Assembly: GCF_032854445.1 (NCBI RefSeq)
Contig: NC_088301.1
Location: 56,310,512-56,374,511 of the forward strand
Length of the DNA stretch: 64,000 nucleotides
Direction of reading: 5' to 3'
Source: Liolophura sinensis
Taxonomy: Eukaryota; Mollusca; Polyplacophora; Chitonida; Chitonidae
Below, piece by piece: positions 37,001-49,000 of this stretch (position 1 is the first letter of the stretch; each line of letters begins with the position of its first letter). The translations under genes were made by a program, and so were the position numbers. The notes below the pieces were generated by a model. That model saw only the letters and a program-made list of their open reading frames with translations. It did no database searches and was not told the origin of the DNA.

Positions 37001-40000
37001 GGTGGGAATATGGCACAGCAGGTGCTTGCGTACAATGGAACATGGTGTGACAGGAAGGAGTGCATGTGCGTGAGGCGCAGTGCCCAATAGCTTGAGCGCA
37101 GCATAGTCCTCACCACATCAGAGTTCAGACCTGCATACATCTGGGCGTGGCTGATGAAGCCCAAGTCAAATCCAATTAGTGAGCCTGCTTGTTTGTCTGT
37201 CTCTTTGCCGTCACCCCCAGAGGAAGGATGAAGGGTGCTGGTGCAGCAAAGGCGCTGGAGGATGCTCTGGTAACCTACATAAGCAGAGTCATGCATTAAA
37301 GATTAAAGTCATACATTATACATGTACCATCAAAGGAACAGGCTTGTACAAAATGACTTACAACTCACTTAATCAAGTGGATTAATGTCACAGTTAAATT
37401 TTTTATTCATTATATGGTTAATGCCTTTATACTAATCTGAATTTAACAAGCTTCCCCAATGTACAGTAATTGGAACTATTTGATACATGCAGCAAAAGGT
37501 TGCATTCAAAACCAGGGTTAATCCTCTGTGTGATGAGGAAAGTCGCTAAGGTATTTGTATGCATGTACAACAGTACATGGGGCCTTACCCAGGAGATGAG
37601 GAAAGTTGCCAAGGCAGATGTGTATAATAAATGGACTTGTATAAAAATTAAAAAATGAAATTGGACTTTGGATTTTATTGTCTTCCGTGCATGTCGTCTA
37701 AGCATATTTTATACTTCTTTGGTGTACTGTCATATTTTCTACATGTTTGGCGTACAAAATATGCCAAAATCATACAAGTAGACAAGTCTGATACATGTAC
37801 AACATTATATGGGGCCTTACCGAGGAGATAAGCAAAGTCACCAAGGCATTAGTATACATGTACAACAGTACATGGGGCCTTACCCAGGAAGTGGTGAAAG
37901 CCGCCTAGGCATTTGCATACGTGTACAACAGTACATGGGGCCTTACCCAGGAAATGGGGAAAGTCACCAAGGTATGTGTATACATGTACAACAGTACATG
38001 GGCCTTACCTAGGAGGTGGTGAAAGCTGCCTAGGCATTTGCATACGTGTACAACAGTACATGGGGCCTTACCCAGGAAGTAGGGAAAGTCGCCAAGGTAT
38101 GTGTATACATGTACAACAGTACATGGGGCCTTACCCAGGATGTGGGGAAAGTCGCCAAGGTATGTGTATACATATACAACAGTACATGGGGCCTTACCCA
38201 GGAAGTGGTGAAAGCCGCCTAGGCATTTTCATACGTGTACAACAGTACATGGGGCCTTACCCAGGAAGTAGGGAAAGTCGCCAAGGTATGTGTATACGTG
38301 TACAACAGTACATGGGGCCTTACCCAGGAAGTAGGGAAAGTCGCCAAGGTATGTGTATACATGTACAACAGTACATGGGGCCTTACCCAGGAAGTAAGGA
38401 AAGTCGCCAAGGTATGTGTATACATGTACAACAGTACATGGGGCCTTATCCAGGATGTGGGGAAAGTCGCCAAGGTATGTGTATACATGTACAACAGTAA
38501 ATGGGGCCTTACGCAGGAGGTGGTGAAAGTCACCACAGCATTTGTATACATGTACAACAGTACATGGGGCCTTACCCAGGAAATGTGGAAAGTCACCACA
38601 GCATTTGTATACATGTACAACAGTACATGGGGCCTTACCCAGGAAGTGGGGAAAGTCACCAAGGCATTTGTATACATGTACAACAGTACATGGGGCCTTA
38701 CCCAGGATGTGGGGAAAGTCACCAAGGCATTTGTATACATGTACCACAGTAAATGGGGCCTTACCCAGGAGGTGGTGAAAGTCACCAAGGCATTTGTATA
38801 CAGGTACCACAGTAAATGGGGCCTTACCCAGGAGGTGGTGAAAGTCACCAAGGCATTTGTATACATGTACAACAGTACATGGGGCCTTACCCAGGAAATG
38901 TGGAAAGTCACCACGGCATTTGTATACATGTACAACAGTACATGGGACCTTACCCAGGAGGTGGACCAGACTTAAGTCAGCAGCAGAAGCCTTCATCTTC
39001 ATCACCTCATCATCATACGTCTCCACATGCCTCTCTTCTTGTACATCCACCATGGTTGACAACTCTTCTTCTATCTCAGCTTGGTAATAACATAAAGAAA
39101 CACAAAGATTATCACTGCAGGGGAATGCAATTCAGTGAGCCTCATTTTAAATATGACTGTCTGGAACTGACCTGCTACAAGGAGACAGCATAATGATACA
39201 GTTCTTTGACTGGACTCAAGTTGAAATCAATGTCACCATTCAAAAATTATATCATACAGAAGTTTATACTTTATGGCTGAACAGCAGATGATTTTTGATA
39301 CATTTTTATCATCGGCCAGAGAGAAGTTTGTTTTGTCAGACATCCTATCAAACATGGGTCATTCATGTAATGAGGGGCGTGAGTGCTTGTCAACACAAAA
39401 TCCTGCAGTCATCTGTCAAACCCCATTAGTTAACCCAATGTGAATCATATACACAATGAATATACATTCCCAGGCTTTATAGAAATGACACAGTCAGAAA
39501 TCACAAGTTTATATATGGCCTTTTTTCACTTTACCAGAAAGTCAAACCAACCAATTACTATTAGAACACTGTTCTCTACAATGTATTCATTTAATTTTAA
39601 ATTTAAGTCGGTTTTATTCACTATGATATGGTGACTTTGATATGTAACTCAATAAAAAGTATTGCATAATTGCCTTTGATCAAAATGAATTACTGATAAA
39701 TATGTCACATACTCCTGTAGACTTTTTTCTGCTTGCCCAGTATATATGGACTGAGAAGGTCAAGGGGGACGAACTCGGGGAGGTCCTTGAGCATCTTCTC
39801 AGTGAGCTGCTGGGCTGTGATGGTTGGGTCTCCACACAGCAGGGAGCGTTGTCGCTGAGCTTGTGCCACTGAGGCAGCACAGCGGATAGCAAGCCAGGCT
39901 GCTCGCCTCTCCTTCTCAGAATCGCCCAATTCCTCCTTGGATTTACCAGCTAGTCGTTCCTTTTTGCTCTGCAGATGAACATCAACATATTTCTTTGATG

Positions 40001-43000
40001 TACATACTTTGAAATGCATCAATGAAGCATGATTTCATTTAAAATCTTCCATAAACATCAGAGAAGATGAAAACTGAGAATTGATTATGGGTGACTGAGT
40101 ACCAATCTAGCCTCTCACCTTCCAGCGTTTGCCACTGCGTCTTTGGGAAGATGGTCGACTTGCAAGGGAGCCTTCTCCCTCACTATCTGATTGTAAGTCA
40201 GTCGCAGACACCTGCCTGCCAATCATTCCACTGCTGTACAGGTAAACCAACGCAATCTCCAGGTAACCCTGTCTAATAAGCCTGAAAAACAAAGTATAGC
40301 CTATGGAATACACATACACCAATTAAATAAATTCTTTTCGGGGTAACTAATGGATTCCTACCAGGATGTCATGATGTAATGTTACCAAATAAATGAAACA
40401 GTGATTTCTTGTTCAAATTAATGAAAGTTAGACCAGGCTTTAAACTAGTTTTGTTCTATTCATAACAAGACTTCATAAACTCCTTTTAATAGTACAATTT
40501 TGAACAAGTGGATCCAGTTTCTTATATATGTAGCTCATGTGCATGTGCTATACTTAACCACAAAGTCAATCAACACCTACAAGTTGTATGCATACAGGAC
40601 ACTCCATTAAGACTAAATGCAACAGGTATAAAGTGTGCATGTTTTTGTGTTCAACATCTGTTTAAGAAAGGGTGATTACAAAGGACTTTAACATGTATCT
40701 GACAAATACACTTACCCCAAATCATGATCATTGCTGTAGCTGATTTTAATGGCCTCTAAAAGGGTAGACACTGCTGACCGTGGTTGGTAACGGCCTAGCA
40801 TCGCTAGCTGCCTTTGTACTTTACCTGAAAACAAAAGTGGACGTCCAAGAGCCACAAATTCAGCACTTCTGTTATAACATATATTTCATAATTGGCGATA
40901 TGAGGTGCAGGTATTAAAAATCAAAATTTTACTTCAGCATCACCTAAGTTTGTGTCCTAACAATGCATAATAATACATATGTCTGATCTGGACAACTTTA
41001 AATGCAGTCATGGTAAACCACACAAAAATTCTAAAGAAGAGCAGAGAAGTTGTGAAGGCAGCCTTACCCATATTGAGTATGATCTCTGCTTCCAGTGCAG
41101 CCTGCCTGTTCAGGCTGGCTTGGCTCAGCTCCATGGCTGTCATCAGCACACCCAGGCACTCCGACCACTGGGTCTCCCCATCATAGGACGAGTAACTACA
41201 AACATGTAAACACAAACATGTCAAAACTACATGTACATGTATCACACCTGCACTCAGGACCACTGCCACTGACAGATGCACAGAAAATCCCACTTTAGCT
41301 GATAGTGTTATTCATTTGACTTTCATATATAAGAGTACTATGATAGTTGCTCACTTTCTCATTATAAAATGGTTATAAGAGATTTCAACTGCATGTGGTA
41401 TAAAATTTATACACAGCACGTCTGGCACCATTTATATTCCTACCTGTTGGACAGTGCTATTTGCCTGGCCATGGTGTATCCAATCCTTAGTTTCACCTGG
41501 GCCAGCCTCAACATGTGTGGCAAGTAAATGTTTTGTATGGGACAGACTGCACTTGAGAAATGACGCCTTTCTCCTACGGGGTAATAATGCTCTACTGCTT
41601 CTCCCAGATCTTCCATCTGCAATTACAAAACTGGTTAGTCAAAAACAAATTCAGGACATTCTAATTTCTGGTATCATCAGGAGAAATACATGGCAAGAAA
41701 ACTCAAACATCCCCAACATGGTAATGCTGTTTTAACCCCGCAAAATTCCAAGTGTCTGGAATGTAAATTCGGTATAGTCTGACGTCATCAAATAAAGAAA
41801 AATACATGTAACATATGTAGTAATAGCTGATAATTCGGAATAAGTAAATTATTGTTTAACTCCAATGGTTATTCTCTGATTTCAATCTATTAAGCATCAT
41901 TTCAATGTTGAGAATACACACACAGAATACCTTTAGTTTCTGACCCAGGTGAAAAGTTCTTACTGCTGCCAATAATATTTGTGATAAGTACAGAAGACAT
42001 AAACTATCTTCACACATCACAAGGTATCATGATTTACTCTGCCTCTCACCTGCTTTAGGATAATGTCCTGACAGGTGAGGTATGAATTTAGGAGAGCACT
42101 GGGGTCTGCAGTGCCTGGGGCTTTACTTGCTCCCTCCAGATCTGCCAGTAGCATAAGGGTTACAGAGAACAGGTGATCCCCTGCTAAAGATAGGTGTGGC
42201 ACATCCCCTAATAACTTCTTGATGTCCTGTGCAATGAGAAACAGGTATGAATTCCATAACAGACACATTTACAAAGTAGACAAGACAGGAAGTACTTTTG
42301 TTGGACGAAAGACAATGTCATGATTCTTTCAACACTTTACTTCCTCACCCTCTCAACTGAAATACCTGACACTGAAAATTTCCCTTAAAGTTTCAACCTA
42401 CAAACAGAAGCAAGATCAAAAGCTTTGACTAATAGGTTTGAGTTACTTTTCTGATTCCAGCAAATGTATGTACAAGTAGTTCTCCAAGATGATAAGCTCA
42501 CCTGCAGAATAAGGAGTGTGTTCTCCAGGCTTTTTCCCTCCATGATATTCAGAAGGGCTGCCTGAAGGAAGAACTCGGACTGCATCTCTGCATCCCCACA
42601 GGCCTCAGCTTCAGCCACACCCTCAGCACAGTACTGACGACAGTCTGCCAGGTCTGTCACCACCTTGTTCTCAGACCCTGACAATACAGAACAGGCCAAC
42701 TTTTATTGCTATATCAATATGAGTACTTAACAATCGACAACTTTAAAAGTTATACTGATCAATTAACTCACTTCAAACTAGACTACTCAACACTACTTAT
42801 AACATTTATGGAAACAGGAGAATTTTGAGAATCCCAGTCAAAATTTCATCTCTACGTTATCTTTGTTTAATTTAAGTCTGTCAACGACAGACAAGTGGGG
42901 GATGTGAGGTGGAGGAATTTCAACTGAGGGATTACAAAACAAAATAACAAAAATGACCATAATTGTAATATATATCACCTAGTTAACCTGGTCAGGTATG

Positions 43001-46000
43001 CGAGAGTTAAATGTGTATAAATGAAAACACCTGTCCAGGATGCACCCTCACAAACTCCAGATATGTACCTTTAACATCTCCAAGACCACGTATCTCTGAC
43101 AGAAGAGTGCGGACAAGGGCCAATCGACACTGAAGCCACAGTCGTGCATCCAGCCTTGACCTGCTCTGGAAGTTCTGATATGTGAACTGACTGTTGTCTG
43201 CCTCAGTTACCGGAACATCATGAGCCCGACCATGCCCACTTCCACTCTTGCTTTTCAATGAGGACGGCCTACAGAGGTATAAACAAGAGATATTAACCCG
43301 TCACATTTCATTCTGCCACCCTGTCTTGCTGGTGATGACACCAAATGCTACAAAAAAAAAAAAAAAACAAAAAAAAAAACAAGCCAATTTTTAGTCCTAC
43401 TTCCTTCCAGTAATGTACATGGAGCTATCCAAGGTAGTTAGGTATCATCATTGTCTCATGGCAAAAACCTCAAATGCAATTATCTTTTACTGTAACAGCC
43501 AGAGTTTACTATCTGTCATTGTCTTCTCGTAACTATTACAATTAACATTAAGGTGACTTTGTCCCTTATAGCACAATGCAAAAATTTTGATGTTTCTGTG
43601 CTCTTTATATGAGGTGAAAAAAATGTTCTATTTGAATCATCATTTCATGTCATACATTCCACAGATTTTCAGATGAATTGTATGTAAGATATATTCCAGT
43701 ATTTTTAAAATATAATGAATAAATGCAAAACATGTGCAAATCCTCGCTCATTTTTAACAGTAAAGATCAAAGGATTCTTTAGTAAACCCTGCACCTTTCT
43801 ATGTCTCAGCCATGCTTTTACTATTAGCCACATGGATACTGCTGGGTTCATAATTCAAAGAAAACATACTTTTTTAATCAGTAAGTCCTCAGTATATTTT
43901 CGCCCTAACTCAAATTACAACAAATCTAACACACAAAATATGTATCCCCTCTAGACTCAGCCAGAAACCATTGGTGATGACAGCTTTTGGTACCAAAAAC
44001 TGAATGAAAACATCAACACTGGGGGTAAATTTTCAGGCTGCGCTAAAGCAGTAGTGGACATGTCTCCAATGTAACCACACAGCCTCCGTGGCTCAGCTAG
44101 TGCAGCATAATGACCCAGAAGCCTCACAGCAATGCAATCGCTGTGAGTTAAAGTCCAGCTCATGCTGGCTTCCTCTCCGGTTGTAAGTGGGAAGGTGTGA
44201 CAGCATCCTGCAGATGATTGTGGGTTTCCCCTGGGCTCTGCCCGGTTTCCTCCCACCATAATGCTGGCCATCATTGTATAAGTGAAATATTCTTGAGTAC
44301 GGCGTAAAACACCAATCACATAATTAAATTTAAAAATTTAATGTAACCAAAAAAATTCATTCTAATTCATAATCCTAATTTCCCACTGAGGATTTACCAC
44401 TATGAAATTTATTACTGGCAATCACATTAATGTTTTGGTTCTATATCTCGATATCCAAGGACAATCTCAGGCAGAACTGAATACCGGTATACCAGCAGGC
44501 AAGTATGATTGGTCTGAATTGACCCAGAGTTGAGCAACAGATAATCACTGTGTTTTACTCTTTAGACTGGCTATTATGTAAGCTACTCTACTCATTGAGG
44601 CCAATTATCTACAAGTGCAGTCTACAAAAGTGTATGTAAGTTCAAACAACTTCGGTAGCATTAATAACAATGAAAAATCTCTGATGTATTTGGCTATCTG
44701 TACTTTTTATTACAAAGAAGGTCGTTTGTTTTTGTTTCCTGATCTATTCACTAACATGCAGAAAGATGAAAATGACATTCAAGTTAATAAAACATTGTTA
44801 ATTCTAACCTGAAAAGAGAAATTACCCCTAATGATAGTTCACCCTTTCACTAATCACCATATACCTGCTTTCTGTAAGTTTCTGTGCCCGTGAACTCTCC
44901 AATGGCCATCATCCAAACATATGTAACATCATGACAATATAGAAAGACAATTTTATGGTGTTGGTAAAAGGGTGCGACAAACTACAACCTAAAGCTTTCA
45001 AGATCTAAGTCTGAAGATTTTAACAAGAAAAAGAGAACATTTTTTAAAACAAAAACTACATAACAGTGGACATGCAGTTACCTGTTCTGGCTATAGCCAC
45101 CGTCACTGAAAAGTAACATAATACAGCTGTATTTACTCTAACTGATCTCCTCCAACATATAGGGCATCAGGCCCATGTCAGATAAATGTACATCATGCAT
45201 GTACATGAATGTGAAACTGTATTATGAAGACACATTCATGTTCATTTTACTTATTTATTTGATTGGTGATTTACGCCGTACTCTGGAATATTTCACTGAT
45301 ACGATGTGGGCAAGCATTATAGTGGGAGGAAGCCAGCAGAATGTACCTGAAACCCTCAGGTAATGTTTACTTCAGGATTTCATAATTCACCAAGAACAAA
45401 GGTGTAGTAGTTTCTTCCTAGTTTTAACCAGTTTTCCCCAGTCATTAACATTACTGTTCTTCTGCAAGTCAGACATTTATAGCACAGAATAAACCACTTG
45501 CCAAAGAATTAAATGAACTCTGTTCTCTTGTGTCTGCAGTTATGAATAACACTGCTGCTGGGTCTTGATGCCAGCAGTGACAATTCCATCCTCCTAAATC
45601 AACATGTGAAACCTGAGAAGTCATTCCTGTTTGATCTCATGAATACACAACATGTGCATCTATAGAACAAACTCAGCTTGCTCAGCAAGCACAGTGACAA
45701 CATTTCTGTCCCCCACTACCCTACTTCTCCTGCTGATATTTGACTAGGCTCTGAAGTGCATGTTTCTTACACATACCTATCCAAGCTACCATTGATAAAT
45801 ACAGATATTACTATTTATTATGCTACATCCATCAAAAAAAGCAATATGTCACATTATCTGATCACAACACTTCAGCAAGATGCTTAAACTGCTGACTACA
45901 TTAAAGTAAAATTTCTCCAGAATTCCATCATTAGTCCAATGCATTACATTTAAAGCTCCTTTTTTTCTTACAAATATTATGTACTATCTGTGAACACCAG

Positions 46001-49000
46001 TAAGTATCATACCTTGGAGGCGTAGGTGGCTTGATGACTGTTTTAAAAAGCTCCGAGTTCTGCATCATCTTCATAGCGGAGAGGACAATTCGGGCTGCCA
46101 TGGGGGCATGGTGCTTCTGGACAGCAATGGCGGCCTGCTCCAGACGACACAGGACCACCAGTTCTAGCTCTGCTGCTGCCAATCTCTCCACACCTGACCA
46201 ACAGACAACAGACAGGAAAATGTAGGCAAAAGTATGTGTACATGAACCTACATGGATATCTTCTGTCCTCGCTTCGGAAATACCCTTAATACAGACTTGA
46301 TGATGCAAGGGTGTTAATACATTGGGTCACGGCAGCCAACTTTCTTAATTTGTCAGATACTGTCTTCATCACTTGTATGGTAACAGTCAGGTTTGCAACC
46401 AGAAGAAAACAATGAAACTGCACAACCAGTTAAAGACAAAAATTTGGTCTTTCACACTGGACATCTGAGAGGCACCTGCCAATATATCATACCTTGATCA
46501 AATTGTGCCGCCTCCACTAGAACATCTGACAATGAGGTTACCATCTGGTCAGCGACACCCAACATTGTGCCTTTTACCAGCTCCATGGTGACTGGTTCTT
46601 TGGTCTCCGTCAACCTCTTAGCCAAGAGGATTCCTTCATTGTCAGACGACCTGTCACCTGAAAACCAACAACGTGAATTTGCACAAGTGTGATAACAAAT
46701 GTACATATGACAGGGCAAATGGTCTCACAGCTGATGTTGACAGCTTATCATCAGCAACTATAAGACCAATAAGAACAGCGATGTGACAATGCTCTGAGTT
46801 GTAACCTGATACAAAAAGCACCTCCACTTAAAAACACATTATGTAAACGATCTCATGTTTTCCTTTCTCTCCATTGCATTAGTCCTTTCACCACAATGCC
46901 ATGCTGGACATATACATATCATTATTCATCATTCTCAACTGGCTGTACATCTGCATACAGTCAATGTGGCAGTGCAACACAGACCTCCAGAGCAAGGCTG
47001 TACTGGATAAGATATACTAACTATGCTGACAGTCTTATTGGCCTTGGCGACAGAGCGCAATGATGGAGATTAATAACACATATTGCAAAATTATAATGCA
47101 ACCAAGCATGAATAATCAAGCTTTCTCTTCAATGATAACGTAAGTTAATGTTATTCACCTTCCTTATCTTGGGTGTCTCCTGAAGTTGACATGTTGGCTC
47201 CTCGTTTAACCGAGGGCATGGCAGCCATGCTGGTGTGATTCACTGCTCCTTTAGAGAGAACAGCAGAGACAGTGGAATGGGGCATCAGGCCTTTAGATGT
47301 CTGAGATATACTGGCATTGGACTGTGTCTTTGGTGGATCACTTGGGGAACTGGAAAGTAACAATCACAAAGAATACCAAGATTTGTACCACACATAAAAT
47401 AAAGTAAAAAATGTTCCTAATACTATTTTATGCTGAGTCATTACTTTTTTCTGTTGGTGATGAGAATAACCTCACAACATAACTTTTAAAATCAACACAA
47501 AAGAAAGCAGGATCAAGCAAAATAGCACAAGAAAACTGAGTAAAATAAAAAGCGTTCTGACCACATTCACATAACACCATAGTAGAAGTAGAATGTCTTA
47601 CAAATTTTTTTCATAAATGAGACTGATTAGGCTACAGTGCCATAGGGTCATGTGATTTATGAGGATAGGTAAAAAAAGTACCTGTGTAAACATTTCAGTT
47701 AAGACCTACATTAGGGACAGACAAATTATAAGTTCCCTATGTGTACTGAGGTGACTTACTGGTCTATGAGTGGCATGACAGGGATGTTTTCTGCCAGGGT
47801 GACCAACAAATGTGCCTGGGCCAATAGCAGGTGACAGGTCATGTGAGGACCATACAGGGTGGCCAGGTTAGAGGAAAGGCGCTTCTCCAGTGTAAATTCC
47901 ACAACCTTAAAAGGAATATTATATATTAACATGTCAGCATGATTAAGTAAAAAGAAAAAGAACATATGATATAAAAATGGTCGACCAGTTGGCCTATCAT
48001 ACTTGTATTTTTGGAGTTCTACATTTGTAGATGCATTTTTTACACTAAGAAAAAACTGACACTTCAAGAAACACTGATCAAACTGTATCATTGATACACT
48101 ATGATCAAACTGTATCAGCTACACACAATGATCAAAATGTATCAGCCACACACTATGATCAAAATGTATCAAGGGCACACTATGATCAAAATGTATCAAC
48201 GGCACACTATCATCAAACTTGATAAGCGGCAAGCAATGATCAAACTGTATCAGCGACACACTATGATCAAACTGCATCAGCGACACACTATGATCAAACT
48301 GTATCAGCAACACACTATGATCAAACTCTATCAGCAATACACAAATGTTACGATTAGAGGCACAAGTACATCAGCTGGTGTTTGCTACGTTCCTTACTGA
48401 TACACCGAATGTGTCCAATATCTTGCAACTTATCACACAACCGTCAGGCCATGCAGGTATATATGGTAGGAGGAACAACTCAGACTCTTCAAAGTGTTCA
48501 ATGTACGATACCGACACACCAGGATTCAGGCTTTGTTTTAACAGGGGATTAACCTGTCTCCCTTTAATATGGCAGATGATTGCACATAACGATAACTGAA
48601 CGAACACAACTTTGATTCACTTATCCCAGCAGAAGAAATTGGCAATTTCCTTGGGAATATCAATGTTTAAAAGTAAATAACATCATAAACAAAAACATGC
48701 TGGCAGTGAATTGAAACGCGGTGCATTGTTTCACCATGACGACACAAAAGTCACATTCGAATTTTGTCTGTTTCATCTTCATTTTCAACAAAAACACGAC
48801 CAAAGTTTTGGTCCCTTTTTCTTGTTTAAACAGTTGTTGAAACTATTAAGTATTTATTCATAAAATTACCACTTGGTTACTGATCAACATGTTGCTAGCC
48901 TTTTATTTCTTGTTGTGCCTGGCCCCATGCATTTATGCCTTAGTATCTGGACTTTGGAAGTAAGGTGTGATAGCATTGTAGCCCCCTGTATATTTATATT

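Noticed and set aside
37809-38512. Plus-strand open frames across the 63-bp array
   Set aside because: They are on the strand opposite the host gene and consist only of repeat; no splice or start context supports them.
44855-44885. Second possible microexon between CFAP54-like exons c24 and c26
   Set aside because: The acceptor and donor are weak and the length does not keep the frame with certainty; the neighbours join without it.
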